From positions 32,769,300 to 32,833,299 of the forward strand of contig OX465581.1 in NCBI GenBank assembly GCA_950022655.1: a stretch of DNA of 64,000 nt, written 5' to 3'. How positions within the stretch are numbered: the stretch's first letter is position 1; the number at the start of each line of letters is the position of its first letter. A model generated the notes under the pieces. The model saw nothing but the letters and a program-made list of their open reading frames with translations. It was not told the origin of the DNA and did not search any database. The DNA is from Alentia gelatinosa (Eukaryota > Annelida > Polychaeta > Phyllodocida > Polynoidae). The position numbers and the translations under genes were made by a program. This document shows positions 55,294 to 64,000 of this stretch, one piece after another.

Positions 55294-56559
55294 GAACCCA
55301 GACACATTTAATTGGTCACTGTTGGAGAGAGAAAAATCATTGCCCTGAAATTGTTATCTTCTATTCCACTTGATGATTATCTGCCCAAAAGTGTCAGATG
55401 GTCAGCGGGTGGTACTAGATGTCATAATCAGCCAAAATCATCAGGTGAAAATGTGGCAATAGGCATCTTACATTCCAGCCAGAAACCTGTCCTCACTCAT
55501 CAGAAACAAGGAGCACTTTCTGTTGTTAGTTTAGTCACGAGGCCTAGCGTTGTCGAGCTCCTTCCCCACCACGTAGCAAGGAGCACTTCGTGTTGTTTCA
55601 CTTAACGACTTGAAGCATATACAGGTACTGACTTTCCTGGTTTTGGACCTTCTCCTATTGGCTGCCCTTATCTATCCATGACTGCTTATGATCATACCTT
55701 CCCCAACACCTTTCCAGCATGAGCAAAGTAGCCTCTATAGAAAGTCTTGGAATTAGGTGACATGTGTTCTGTCACACAACTCTGGACACCCCCTCTGTGA
55801 TTTTTAGGCTGTGTCACATTTTTCAATCTAAAGTGTTACATCATTTATGGCCCCTTATCTATTTTGGATGAAGTCTTTACCTCTTTGTCATATCTATATT
55901 CTGTGAAAATCATAAGATTCTTAATCCAATATTTTTTATTTCATTCCATGAAAACTTTATTCTTCTAAATATTGGAAAATGATGCCTTTTAGCATCACCC
56001 AGCCCAGGACAGATAATGCAATATGGCATCTTTCTGTCCCAGCATGGTTGATTCCATATGGCATCACCTGCCGTGAATCGGTTAACGGTGGAAACCATGT
56101 TGAAATCCCCAAACCATCCTTGTTTAGGGCATTTTGAAACTCTCATTGCTTTCTCTCAAGGTAAGGAGATAAAAAAAACTGCAGGATTAAATTTCAAGAG
56201 AAAAAGTGCATCCAAGTAAAAATTTCCGAAAAAAAATTCCAGGTACTGATTTTTCCCAACATGAGAGTCTCACTCTCGTGGCCCTTCAGTCTCCAACCCT
56301 AGATCTGGGAGCGGTTTCACTAGTAGTGTGGTCAAAGTGTGAGGTAAGACCGCAACAGTGGCATCAAGAGTGGCAAACCAAAATTCGCGTTTCATGAGTA
56401 GTCTCGCTGTTGAGGTGGCCATTCCCTTCACTATGCCAGCATAGCAAACGGAAAATTTTATAAATCAATAAGAAATGAATAATTTGGTTATTCCAAATTA
56501 TTCCTCATGCTTTTCCCCACATTTCACTTTTCATTTGATGTCGCTACATATATTTTTGA
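55294..56559. other. Mixed repeat debris, no gene
   Basis: 55300-55445 matches 34205-34390. GGCCTAGCGTTGTCGAGCTC near 55541 matches the minus strand near 44537-44560 (with a two-base difference). The rest, to 56559, shows no recognisable protein or RNA. Confidence 0.5.
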
Positions 56560-56850
56560 CTGAGGTACGGTGCCAACACTGTAGCTCTCGCTTGTGAGAC
56601 TTGGAAGTGATAGCCTAAGGTCGAGCAGCACAGTGGCATACCGACCAAGTAGTGCAGTGACCGTAGTTCTTGGTTCGAAAAGTATAATAGTTTTAAAAAA
56701 GAATTTGACCACTAGAGAATTATGAAAATCGAGATGTGGGTAAAAGATACATATGGAATTGCTCGGAGCATTTCTTACTTTAATTAAAAATGATATAGTA
56801 TGTTTTAAAATGGTTGTTTTGATCAATACGAGAGGGTAGACCCTCTCGCT
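56560..56850 (-). repeat. Dispersed repeat R1, inverted copy
   Basis: The minus strand matches 30960-31250 and 50200-50520 (segments around AATTCCATATGTATC and the GATCAATACGAG/CTGATCAT region). It ends in a GAGAGGGTAGACCCTCTC palindrome at about 56830-56847. Confidence 0.65.
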
Positions 56851-56901
56851 TGCAGTGGCTCCACAGTGGCACTAACAGAGAGAGCCACTGTACTGATGAA
56901 A

Positions 56902-57470
56902 CAGGGGGCTGTTTCACTAGGAGCTAGACGTCTCGCTGTTTGTAACAGTGGCACCAAAGCGGCAGTTTGCGTTTCATTAGTAGGTGCACTCAAGCGTGAA
57001 CAGCACTTGGGACATGAGCGGCACCAACAGTGGCAGATCCCGTTTCATCAGTAAAGTAGCTCTCGCTGTTGGTGCCACTGTGGAGCTGCTGAAAGTGAGA
57101 GGGTCGACCCTCTCGTTGGTTATGTATATAGAAAGTTTTCACCCACTTCCCGTCAAAAATTAAGCAATGACACTTTAACACGAGTAAGGTATACATACTA
57201 CCTATAATCGTACCAAATATGAAGCAAATCGGGCGCATCGATTGTCATAGCAAATACTGCTCTGGTGGCCAGTGTCGAGCACTTCCCGCCAGCCTCCGGG
57301 TGGGGGAGGGGGGGACAAAAAGAACAGCCGATACCCCGGCGCACTACGGAGGGAGTGAAAAAGAACAGCGATCAATGCAAACGCACAGAGGGAGTGAAAG
57401 ATCCAAACGCCGATATCTTCGGAACGATATGAAAATGAGACATATCTCTTCTAGTGAAACGGCCCCCAGG
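56902..57470. mobile_element. MITE-like foldback with CTAGTGAAAC termini
   Basis: The left end CAGGGGGCTGTTTCACTAG is the inverted match of the right end CTAGTGAAACGGCCCCCAG with one change. The interior holds GGTGCCACTG/GTGGCACCA motifs in both orientations. A block at 57140-57270 (CGTACCAAATATGAAG, TGCTCTGGTGGCCAGT) is shared with the foldback at 23661-24496. Confidence 0.75.
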
Positions 57471-57739
57471 TTCACTCTGTCCTTTTGTGTGGGAGAAACT
57501 CCAAGTGGATGCAACAGAATTTTTTATATATGGTAGGTAACCAGACATAGCCAATGTCAAGGCATTCATGCTTGTTTTCCGCGTTAGTTCATTGGATTAT
57601 TGATAATTTCCAGATTTTAAAGACAAGACAGGAGTAAATACATTCCTGTACTTTGATTAGAAGTGAGCTAACTTTGACCAAAGATGGCCTTATCCTTTGC
57701 GGTCATTAAATAGATACAAGCATTCAACCATCAACAAAT

Positions 57740-58110
57740 CAAGAAAGTCATCCTGGGAGTGTCACTTCTAACCAACATGTTCCAGTTCAAGCCCCGTCGC
57801 TTACCGATACCCTCGTCAGCACTCTCCATCGTGGATGCCGCCGGGCGCTCGGTCTTCAGAGACCTCATGCCCACCTGTGCAGAGATATCCATCATGAGGG
57901 CTCTGATCTCAGGGTATTGGTCAATTCCTCTAAGACCATCAGAGATATCTTGCAGATGGTCTCCCTCCTCGTAGTGCCCACAGGCATGCCCAGTGCAGGC
58001 ACAAAGCTGCTATAGGGAGTCAAACCTGGATCCTCCCTGTATCAGGCAGGAACACCGCTGACCTCACGTCACTTGACATCATTTATCCATGACTTTGGGC
58101 TTGCAACAGC
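57740..58110 (+). pseudogene. Tyrosine-recombinase fragment, related to 24650-24945
   Basis: Near 57866 one frame reads HLCRDIHHEGSDLRVLVNSS then KTIRD, clearly related to [20 protein letters not shown] then KTIRD at 24690. Upstream, in another frame, LLTNMFQFKP may be the preceding helix. Downstream, GTPLTSRHLTSFIHDFGLAT recalls the segment before the HxxR box. Frameshifts and a stop at about 58013 break it; HxxR and Tyr boxes were not found. Confidence 0.5.
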
Positions 58111-58124
58111 TGCCTGTGACGTAT

Positions 58125-58400
58125 GTATTGAGAATAGCACAGGGTGCTTCCTAACAGGTCTTTGCCCAAACTGTAGTTAAGGCCCAACTGCTTGGACTGC
58201 AACCCCAACCTCCCCTGTTTTTATTTGCACCAAACCCCCGGTATATATAAGCAGCAGATGTACACATATGAATCCCTTTTCACCCAGACACCGAGGCATT
58301 AACATCTCCATGCTGCTGAACATTACTACCACTACAGTGAGGAGGCTGAAACACCATAGGGCTCTAGGGTTCAAAGGACTTTACTGATGATAGGGCTTCT
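58125..58400 (+). repeat. Dispersed repeat R2, plus-strand copy
   Basis: Inverted match to 44620-44880. Contains CCCGGTATATATAAGCAGCA, a TATA-box-like sequence, and CACTACAGTGAGGAGGCTGA. It directly follows the recombinase fragment. Confidence 0.6.
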
Positions 58401-60239
58401 TAACAGGCTACTATTATCCCAGCACTAGAGGAACAGAGATTGATGACTGCTACCACCATATCCCACTGCTTTGGATCGTCTATATCCACAAGTGAAGGAG
58501 ACGTTGGACAATGGCTGAAAGGACTATCAGGAACACTCATAGACCATTTGTACTGCTGTAACCAAGATGACTTGTAACATATAAACTCTACTGAAATGAA
58601 CGGAATGTTGTGTTAATGAGAACTGTTATGTAACTGTATACTTTGTTATAATATATGTTATAAATACATATCTGTCTATGGTTATCTGTCTTCTTCATTA
58701 ACAATAGAAGAAATTCCTATTTTTTTTGTCACTGAGTTAGCCAGGCTATAAGATTCGGCTTTAGTTACTGTATGTGACATGGCATACTAGCCCCTAACCA
58801 CTTTTCAACCCATAGCCTGAGGAGAGCAGCCACCCAGGATGCCGCCATTTTGCACCCAGTTTTCTGAAACCAGCGGTTGCAGGTCATCGGTTTGGCACTA
58901 TTTTTCGTGTTAAGCTATTGGTTGATACAATTTAACCATGTATAGCACACATGTTCAATGTCAAATTTTCATCGGGTCCTTACCAGCCTCACATGGGTTT
59001 AGCTGTTAAAGAATATGTGTCTAGTTTGGAAGTTTGTTATATCATTATGCCTTGTTAGATTCTTTTGGGATTCTATTCTCATATGATAAGTAGATTCTAT
59101 CTGTAGTCTGTCCTTTTATTTTTTTCAAATAAATGACAGTCATTTCATAATAATATCATATCTATTGTCGATAATGGTCAAGATACTGAGTTGAGGCAAT
59201 CCCCTGATGATGCATACCAGTTTTGAGCCACAGTTTGCCAAAGAAGCTGAAATATTTGCTTAGCAACATGACATTTCATTCAATATTTTGCAATAGAGGA
59301 AGTGTCTCCCATGGGGTTATCAATTTTAGGTCCAATTCTTGGTTTTATAGTTAACTGGAAAAAGTAATTGGCGGGACACTACCACCACCAAGATTTATTC
59401 GGCCAAAACACAAGACTGCGAGTGACGTCAGAGGCTTAGCATCACTCAGTCTGTGCACTTCAAATGAGCAGCAGAGCTATTGTCACCACCTGGCCCATAA
59501 CCATTTATGAACTCATTCGTCGCTCATAGGGCCTTTTATTGACACCTCTAATATCACATTTATTGTGTGAGACCTTTATACCACACATTTAAAATGTTCA
59601 TATTTATCATAGTGGTAATCCATAGACTGAACTGACACAACTATTGTTGGACCACATTTATATCTTATTTTACATTTACATCACATCACCAAGGGAGCAT
59701 TTATTAATTATGGCAATGCACTATGCGCCCATCCAAGATTATGTGATGAGAGATTTGACTAGATAATGCTATGTGGTTTAACATGAGTGTGGAAACCGCT
59801 GACACAAAGCAAGATAGCGATAGCTGGAAGTAAGATTTAGGAATTAGAACAGATCATCTGTATAAGGGAGTGAACGATCACGTGAGCCACTGACGTAAGC
59901 AACAGCAGTGTATACCTCTGCAGTTCCTGCTGAGAGTATGAGGATAAGATCTAGTAGAGAACTCTGAGAAAGCCGCTCCTCACTGGAGGACAAGCTTGAG
60001 TTGAGGTGCCGGAGGCTTCGCTCACATAGAGCGGAGTTGCCTACTGTTAAATATCGCGTGAAACTCATCATCTCTGTGAGTAACTTACAGACCAACGTGT
60101 AAGGAACTATCTCTCAACGGGAGAGAACACAGAGAGGATACATTGGACTGAAAGGAATGGAATGCTGAATGGACTAATATCAAGGAAGTGTCAACGTATT
60201 GATTCTCAGGATATTAAAGTTACCAATACCCATATCATT
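58401..60239. other. No recognisable gene
   Basis: AT-rich DNA. A minus-strand frame at 59844-60095 (83 codons) matches nothing I know. TA-rich stretch near 58640-58675. Confidence 0.45.
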
Positions 60240-62720
60240 GTCCATCCTCAATCCCCCCCTTGGAATGCCCTAAAAAAAAGTGTCCCCCCCCCTCAACCCC
60301 CCCCCCCCCATAGGAATAGGGTAAAAGCACATGGGAGGCTAAAATGATGTGGCCTTTTTTCGATAAGGCTTTCCTTCCTTACCTTAGAACAAACCTAGGT
60401 ACAGTCAGTCATTTGTCAAAGTTTTGACCAACCTTGGTGGCTAAGTGGTAGGGGTGTTTGTCTCAAGCGTGGGAGGTCATAGGTTCAAACCCTTGTCAGG
60501 TTGTACCAAAGACTTACACAAAAATGGTACCCACTGCTCATTCGGCTTAACACCCGCCATCATAATGAGGATATGAATGGCTGTATAGGCGAATTTGGTG
60601 ATTGTACACACAATATTCCCTTCACAAAAATTGCTTAAAGATGAAAAGAATGTAGATGGTAGTGGTCCCACTTCCAATGTGTAATAATAACTGAAATTTG
60701 CTTTTTCGGAACACTGCCCAGATCTTGTTGTTTGATGTGTTATTTGTGGTGTAAACACAGTCTCTTCATCTGATGAGGATTAATCTTCTGAAGATATTTC
60801 TTGTAGGAGTTGTAGGTAACTTATGGTATTCCAAGTATATATAGACAGTACTACTAGTGACAGTTTGTCAAGCTTGGATCACCATGTTGCTTTTCCCAGT
60901 CATAGTCACCATATCCTTTGAATAACATTTATACATGATGCTGCTACCATATGACATCTTTGTGTCATTGCCTTGCAGAGCTCCAGCTAACATAGGCAGA
61001 TCATGACAAAACTACTCCTGTGGAGTAATCTTCCAATATCTGTGAACCTGTGTTCCACAGATGTTTAAAATAAGGTCTTTAGACCAGGTTCTAAACATCA
61101 GGGGATACAGATGAGAAATCAGATTATATAAACACAGGTTTACAGTTTCCTCATCACTATATACCTCAAAAACATTAAGATATTTACCTTATTTCAGTTG
61201 GAGTAGACTTGCTCAAGTCTTGAGTAGACTTGCTCAAGTCTTGAGTAGACTTGCTCAAGTCTTTGATTATGAATATTCATTGAATGATTTAAAACACAAT
61301 CAGAATAAAGTTCATTATAGTATGTATCCTTTTCTGACTGGCCCATGAATCAAAGACTTGTCCACTATGAACTGAAACTCCTGTTTATGGCCCCAAACCG
61401 CTCCCTGTAACCCTATACCTCCTCCTGGAGCCAGTCTACTGTAGGAGGCATTGCAAATCTAATTTGGGCACACAGTAGACATGGCCTCATGTGAGTTTTG
61501 CCAATAAATTTCATTTAGAATTCCCCACCCTGATTTGTGATGTCATATAACTCTCCGACCCGATACTTAGTGTTGATATGAGGTTCTACATATACAAGCA
61601 CGGGCAAATGCTTGAAGTGTGATAGCATCAAGCATGATGCCAACTGGTTGAAGTTGGCTGCACTAATATATGGTGCTATGAGTTGATGCTCCTAGTCTCT
61701 ATAGTTGTAAGATTCTGCTAATGTTCTAACCCAAAATCAGGGATGCAACCCCTGCCAAATCAAGGCTGTAGTTGGCAGGTAGCAGTTCTCTCCTGTACCC
61801 CTATAATCAATCATAAAGCTTGACTACCTAGAACCTAATTCTCAATGAAGTCACTAATTGAGACTTGGTTGTTCACATTCAAATATCCAGCAGCAACTGC
61901 TTTCCTGATTTGTGCCATCTGTTGGTAGTCATCAGGCTCCCTTGCAGGATCCTGCAGGACCTTCACTGTTTCTGGTAGCAGTATCTTTGACATGCAAATA
62001 TGGACGTTCTGGCAATTTGTTATAGTCTGGCATGATGTGTGGGATCCTTGGTATGAGTGGATCAACCCATGGCATGGCACTACAGAAGGAAGACAAAGTC
62101 CCATTTTTTTAATGCAGAACCCCTTCAAGTACTCAATGTAGAGTTCTCGATGACGAGTTTTCTTTGCTCATAGTGTTCTTCCATAAAAATGGTAATCTTT
62201 GAAGAAGAAAAATAATGGTTTTGTGAGACTACATTGATGCTAGGACAAATGTACTAGTATGTGTCCATTGTTGTCTCCCTCTACATCAGTCTGTCAGACA
62301 GAAGGAGGATGCACACCCATCTCCCAGTAGAGAAACGGGACTGTAACCATAGACACTGATCTCCAGGGAATAACACAACTATAAACTTAATTTTTTGAAG
62401 TGGGAACAAACCGGGCCAACAACACCCGGATTGTTAACGCAGGAAAGTTTTTACCATTCAATGAAATAACTATAGTTACCTTGTGCATTAATCATTACTA
62501 AGCAGTACAACTTAGCTGATTTCTTGTGATATGCGAGGAGTGCATTTCGTTACAATTATCAATTCTTGTCATTGAACACTAATATGGGAGTCTGCCTCAT
62601 TGTTTAGCTAAAAGTGTCGACCCCTGGAGGAAATAGTGAACCCCCATGGAAATACAAAAAAGGTTGGCCCCCCTTGGAATACCCAAACCTTTTGGCTCCA
62701 TGCCTTGGGATACCAAAAAG
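60240..62720 (+). repeat. Long dispersed repeat, copy B (partner of 11880-13327)
   Basis: 60240-61742 matches copy A block by block, including the tRNA-Leu-like module at 60435-60600 (GGTGGCTAAGTGGT, GTCTCAAGCG, GGTTCAAACC). Copy B continues to about 62720, where CCCCCATGGAAATAC and CCCCCCTTGGAATAC motifs resemble those at the start of both copies. A 97-codon minus-strand frame at 61835-62128 is the only sizeable open frame and is unrecognised. Confidence 0.7.
61201..61263 (+). repeat. Three tandem 21-base units with internal dyad
   Basis: Unit GAGTAGACTTGCTCAAGTCTT, three copies. Each holds AGACTTG and its inverted CAAGTCT. The last unit and the following 40 bases also occur once at 35343-35400. 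Confidence 0.9.
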
Positions 62721-62899
62721 AAAGTCCCCTCGGCCATAATCATTGCACGCTCCCTGACAAGCATGAACCCAACTTTATTGTTTATGTATAAAGTGGTCCA
62801 TACTCCAATCTCTGCTAAGCTTCCATTCTGTGTATGCAGCCCTGTGACGAGCTTGACCAGCACCAACGCTTCACCAGCTACACAAGCTAACTACCAACA

Positions 62900-62995
62900 A
62901 CGCCTGTATAAAAGGGAACTGGGACAATATACAGCAGCTCAGGTACAGCCTGCACTTCATGGTGCTCTGGATCAATATCACCTGTAATAAACTCA
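62900..62995 (+). promoter_or_regulatory. TATA-like box and AATAAA signal 80 bases apart (possible LTR remnant)
   Basis: TATAAAAGGG at 62907-62916 is followed by AATAAA at 62986-62991. Such spacing fits the R region of an LTR, but no primer-binding site or partner LTR was found. Confidence 0.25.
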
Positions 62996-64000
62996 GAGCA
63001 ACCAGCAAGACGTCGTTTGTTCCTCCTGAACCTATGTTGCTAGCTACTCAAAGCTATAGCAAGTGTCACAGAGTTACGGTATAGCTTAAAAGGGAAGTAA
63101 TTTATGAATGGGGTAATTGTAACAAAATTATCAAATTTCAGATTTATGTAAAATATGCTACTATAATTATGTGTTCCAAATATGGTTTGGTTTGGAAAAA
63201 GTATGATGTAGATCTATTTCGCACATGATGGGCTACTGGAATCAGGTCTATGAAATGGCTTCGCCCTCATAATTATTTGGCCATGGGTTTTTCCCAGCAT
63301 GCTTTGAAAAATTTCAGAGCCCTTAAATTTTCCTAATTGGGTCCTTATCAAATGCGTATGCTCTTCTTTGTTCTATTGCGTACTAGAGTATGAAAGGGTG
63401 GGGGTCAACAATTTCAGAAATTCTGACGGTTTATGGAGGACGTTGATGTAAAGTATAAAAAATATTGAGGATTTAAACACAAAAAAATTTCAAAAATTTT
63501 CGGTTTTTCAGCTATTATGGTGGATTTCACATGATTCAGATTCTTTTGTAGTGGCTACTTAGCAGTCAATGTTAGTATCACATAATGAATGACTAAATGA
63601 AAAAAGTCCTTCAATACCAATATATCAATATTGAGATTGAACCATTTTTCACTGAAACAGAAATTTGCTAGAACCACAAATATGCATTACGATATGATTA
63701 AAACTGAGATACAAATTGAACTCAATGTGTTTCTTTTGATTTAAATGATGGATATAACGCAGAAATGAGACCCCCTTGTTTTTTGGCCTATAAAAACTGA
63801 CCCACTGGGCAGAACCCAGTTACTGGGCAGAACCCAGTTGAATTAATCTTTTCCTATAGCCAAGACTATCTACTGATACCCATCTACTGATTCAGGGATG
63901 AACGATTAGTTCCAAAATCGTATCGTATAAAAGGAGTCGGTGAACTTGTCGCAGTCAAATTATGTAAGCCCTCGCACGGCCGGCGGCCTTCCAAAAGAGG
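62996..64000. other. No recognisable gene; tandem 18-base repeat at 63804-63839
   Basis: Non-coding to the window end. ACTGGGCAGAACCCAGTT occurs twice in tandem at 63804-63839 and each unit is itself a dyad (ACTGGG/CCCAGT). The last 25 bases become GC-rich (CGGCCGGCGGCC), like the interior of the 40085-41132 element. Confidence 0.6.

Noticed and set aside
61201..61263. CRISPR-like array
   Set aside because: Units are directly tandem with no spacers, in a eukaryotic genome.
61835..62128. 97-codon minus-strand frame as a transposase
   Set aside because: No catalytic motif could be identified; kept only as an unrecognised frame within repeat copy B.

Overview
The window is animal nuclear DNA. 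Coding sequence is split into many small exons with GT..AG introns, and the intergenic and intronic space is filled with short foldback elements, tRNA-derived SINEs, non-LTR (LINE) debris and tyrosine-recombinase elements. Two signalling genes typical of Metazoa are present. The repeat mix and long introns suggest a marine invertebrate (mollusc, brachiopod, hemichordate, cephalochordate or similar). The species cannot be fixed from the sequence alone.

Layout: (1) 243-3744, plus strand: the last five exons of a Ras guanyl-releasing protein (RasGRP) gene, coding two EF-hands, a C1 domain, a long Ser/Arg-rich linker with an in-frame pentapeptide minisatellite, and a coiled-coil C-terminus ending in a PDZ-ligand-like motif. 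The REM and CDC25 domains lie upstream of the window. (2) 3745-19413: about 15.7 kb without a convincing gene, with microsatellites, a diverged local duplication, a long dispersed repeat and a LINE tail. (3) 19414-50973, plus strand: a complete receptor guanylyl cyclase gene. I assembled 25 exons with matching phases into a 1071-residue open frame: signal peptide, extracellular ligand-binding domain, one membrane helix, kinase-homology domain, dimerisation helix and a cyclase domain with its metal, guanine and ribose residues in place. (4) 50974-64000: no host gene seen. This part holds a decayed LINE, several foldback elements, a tyrosine-recombinase fragment and a second copy of the long repeat from region 2.

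The cyclase introns carry most of the mobile DNA. Intron 5 (about 6 kb) holds a foldback element, a tyrosine-recombinase fragment and an antisense DIRS-like retrotransposon with an intact gag frame but an internal deletion from reverse transcriptase into recombinase. Other introns hold hairpin-forming inverted repeats, three copies of a tRNA-Thr-like SINE, and reverse-transcriptase scraps.

The two genes lie in the same orientation. RasGRP links calcium and diacylglycerol to Ras/Rap; the receptor cyclase converts an extracellular signal to cGMP. Nothing here shows that they act together. I found no clear novel multi-gene system. The most distinctive points are the RasGRP repeat, a Gly-to-Glu change in the cyclase DIVGFT motif, a tRNA-Tyr half flanked by a 15-base direct repeat, and tyrosine-recombinase remnants of at least two kinds.
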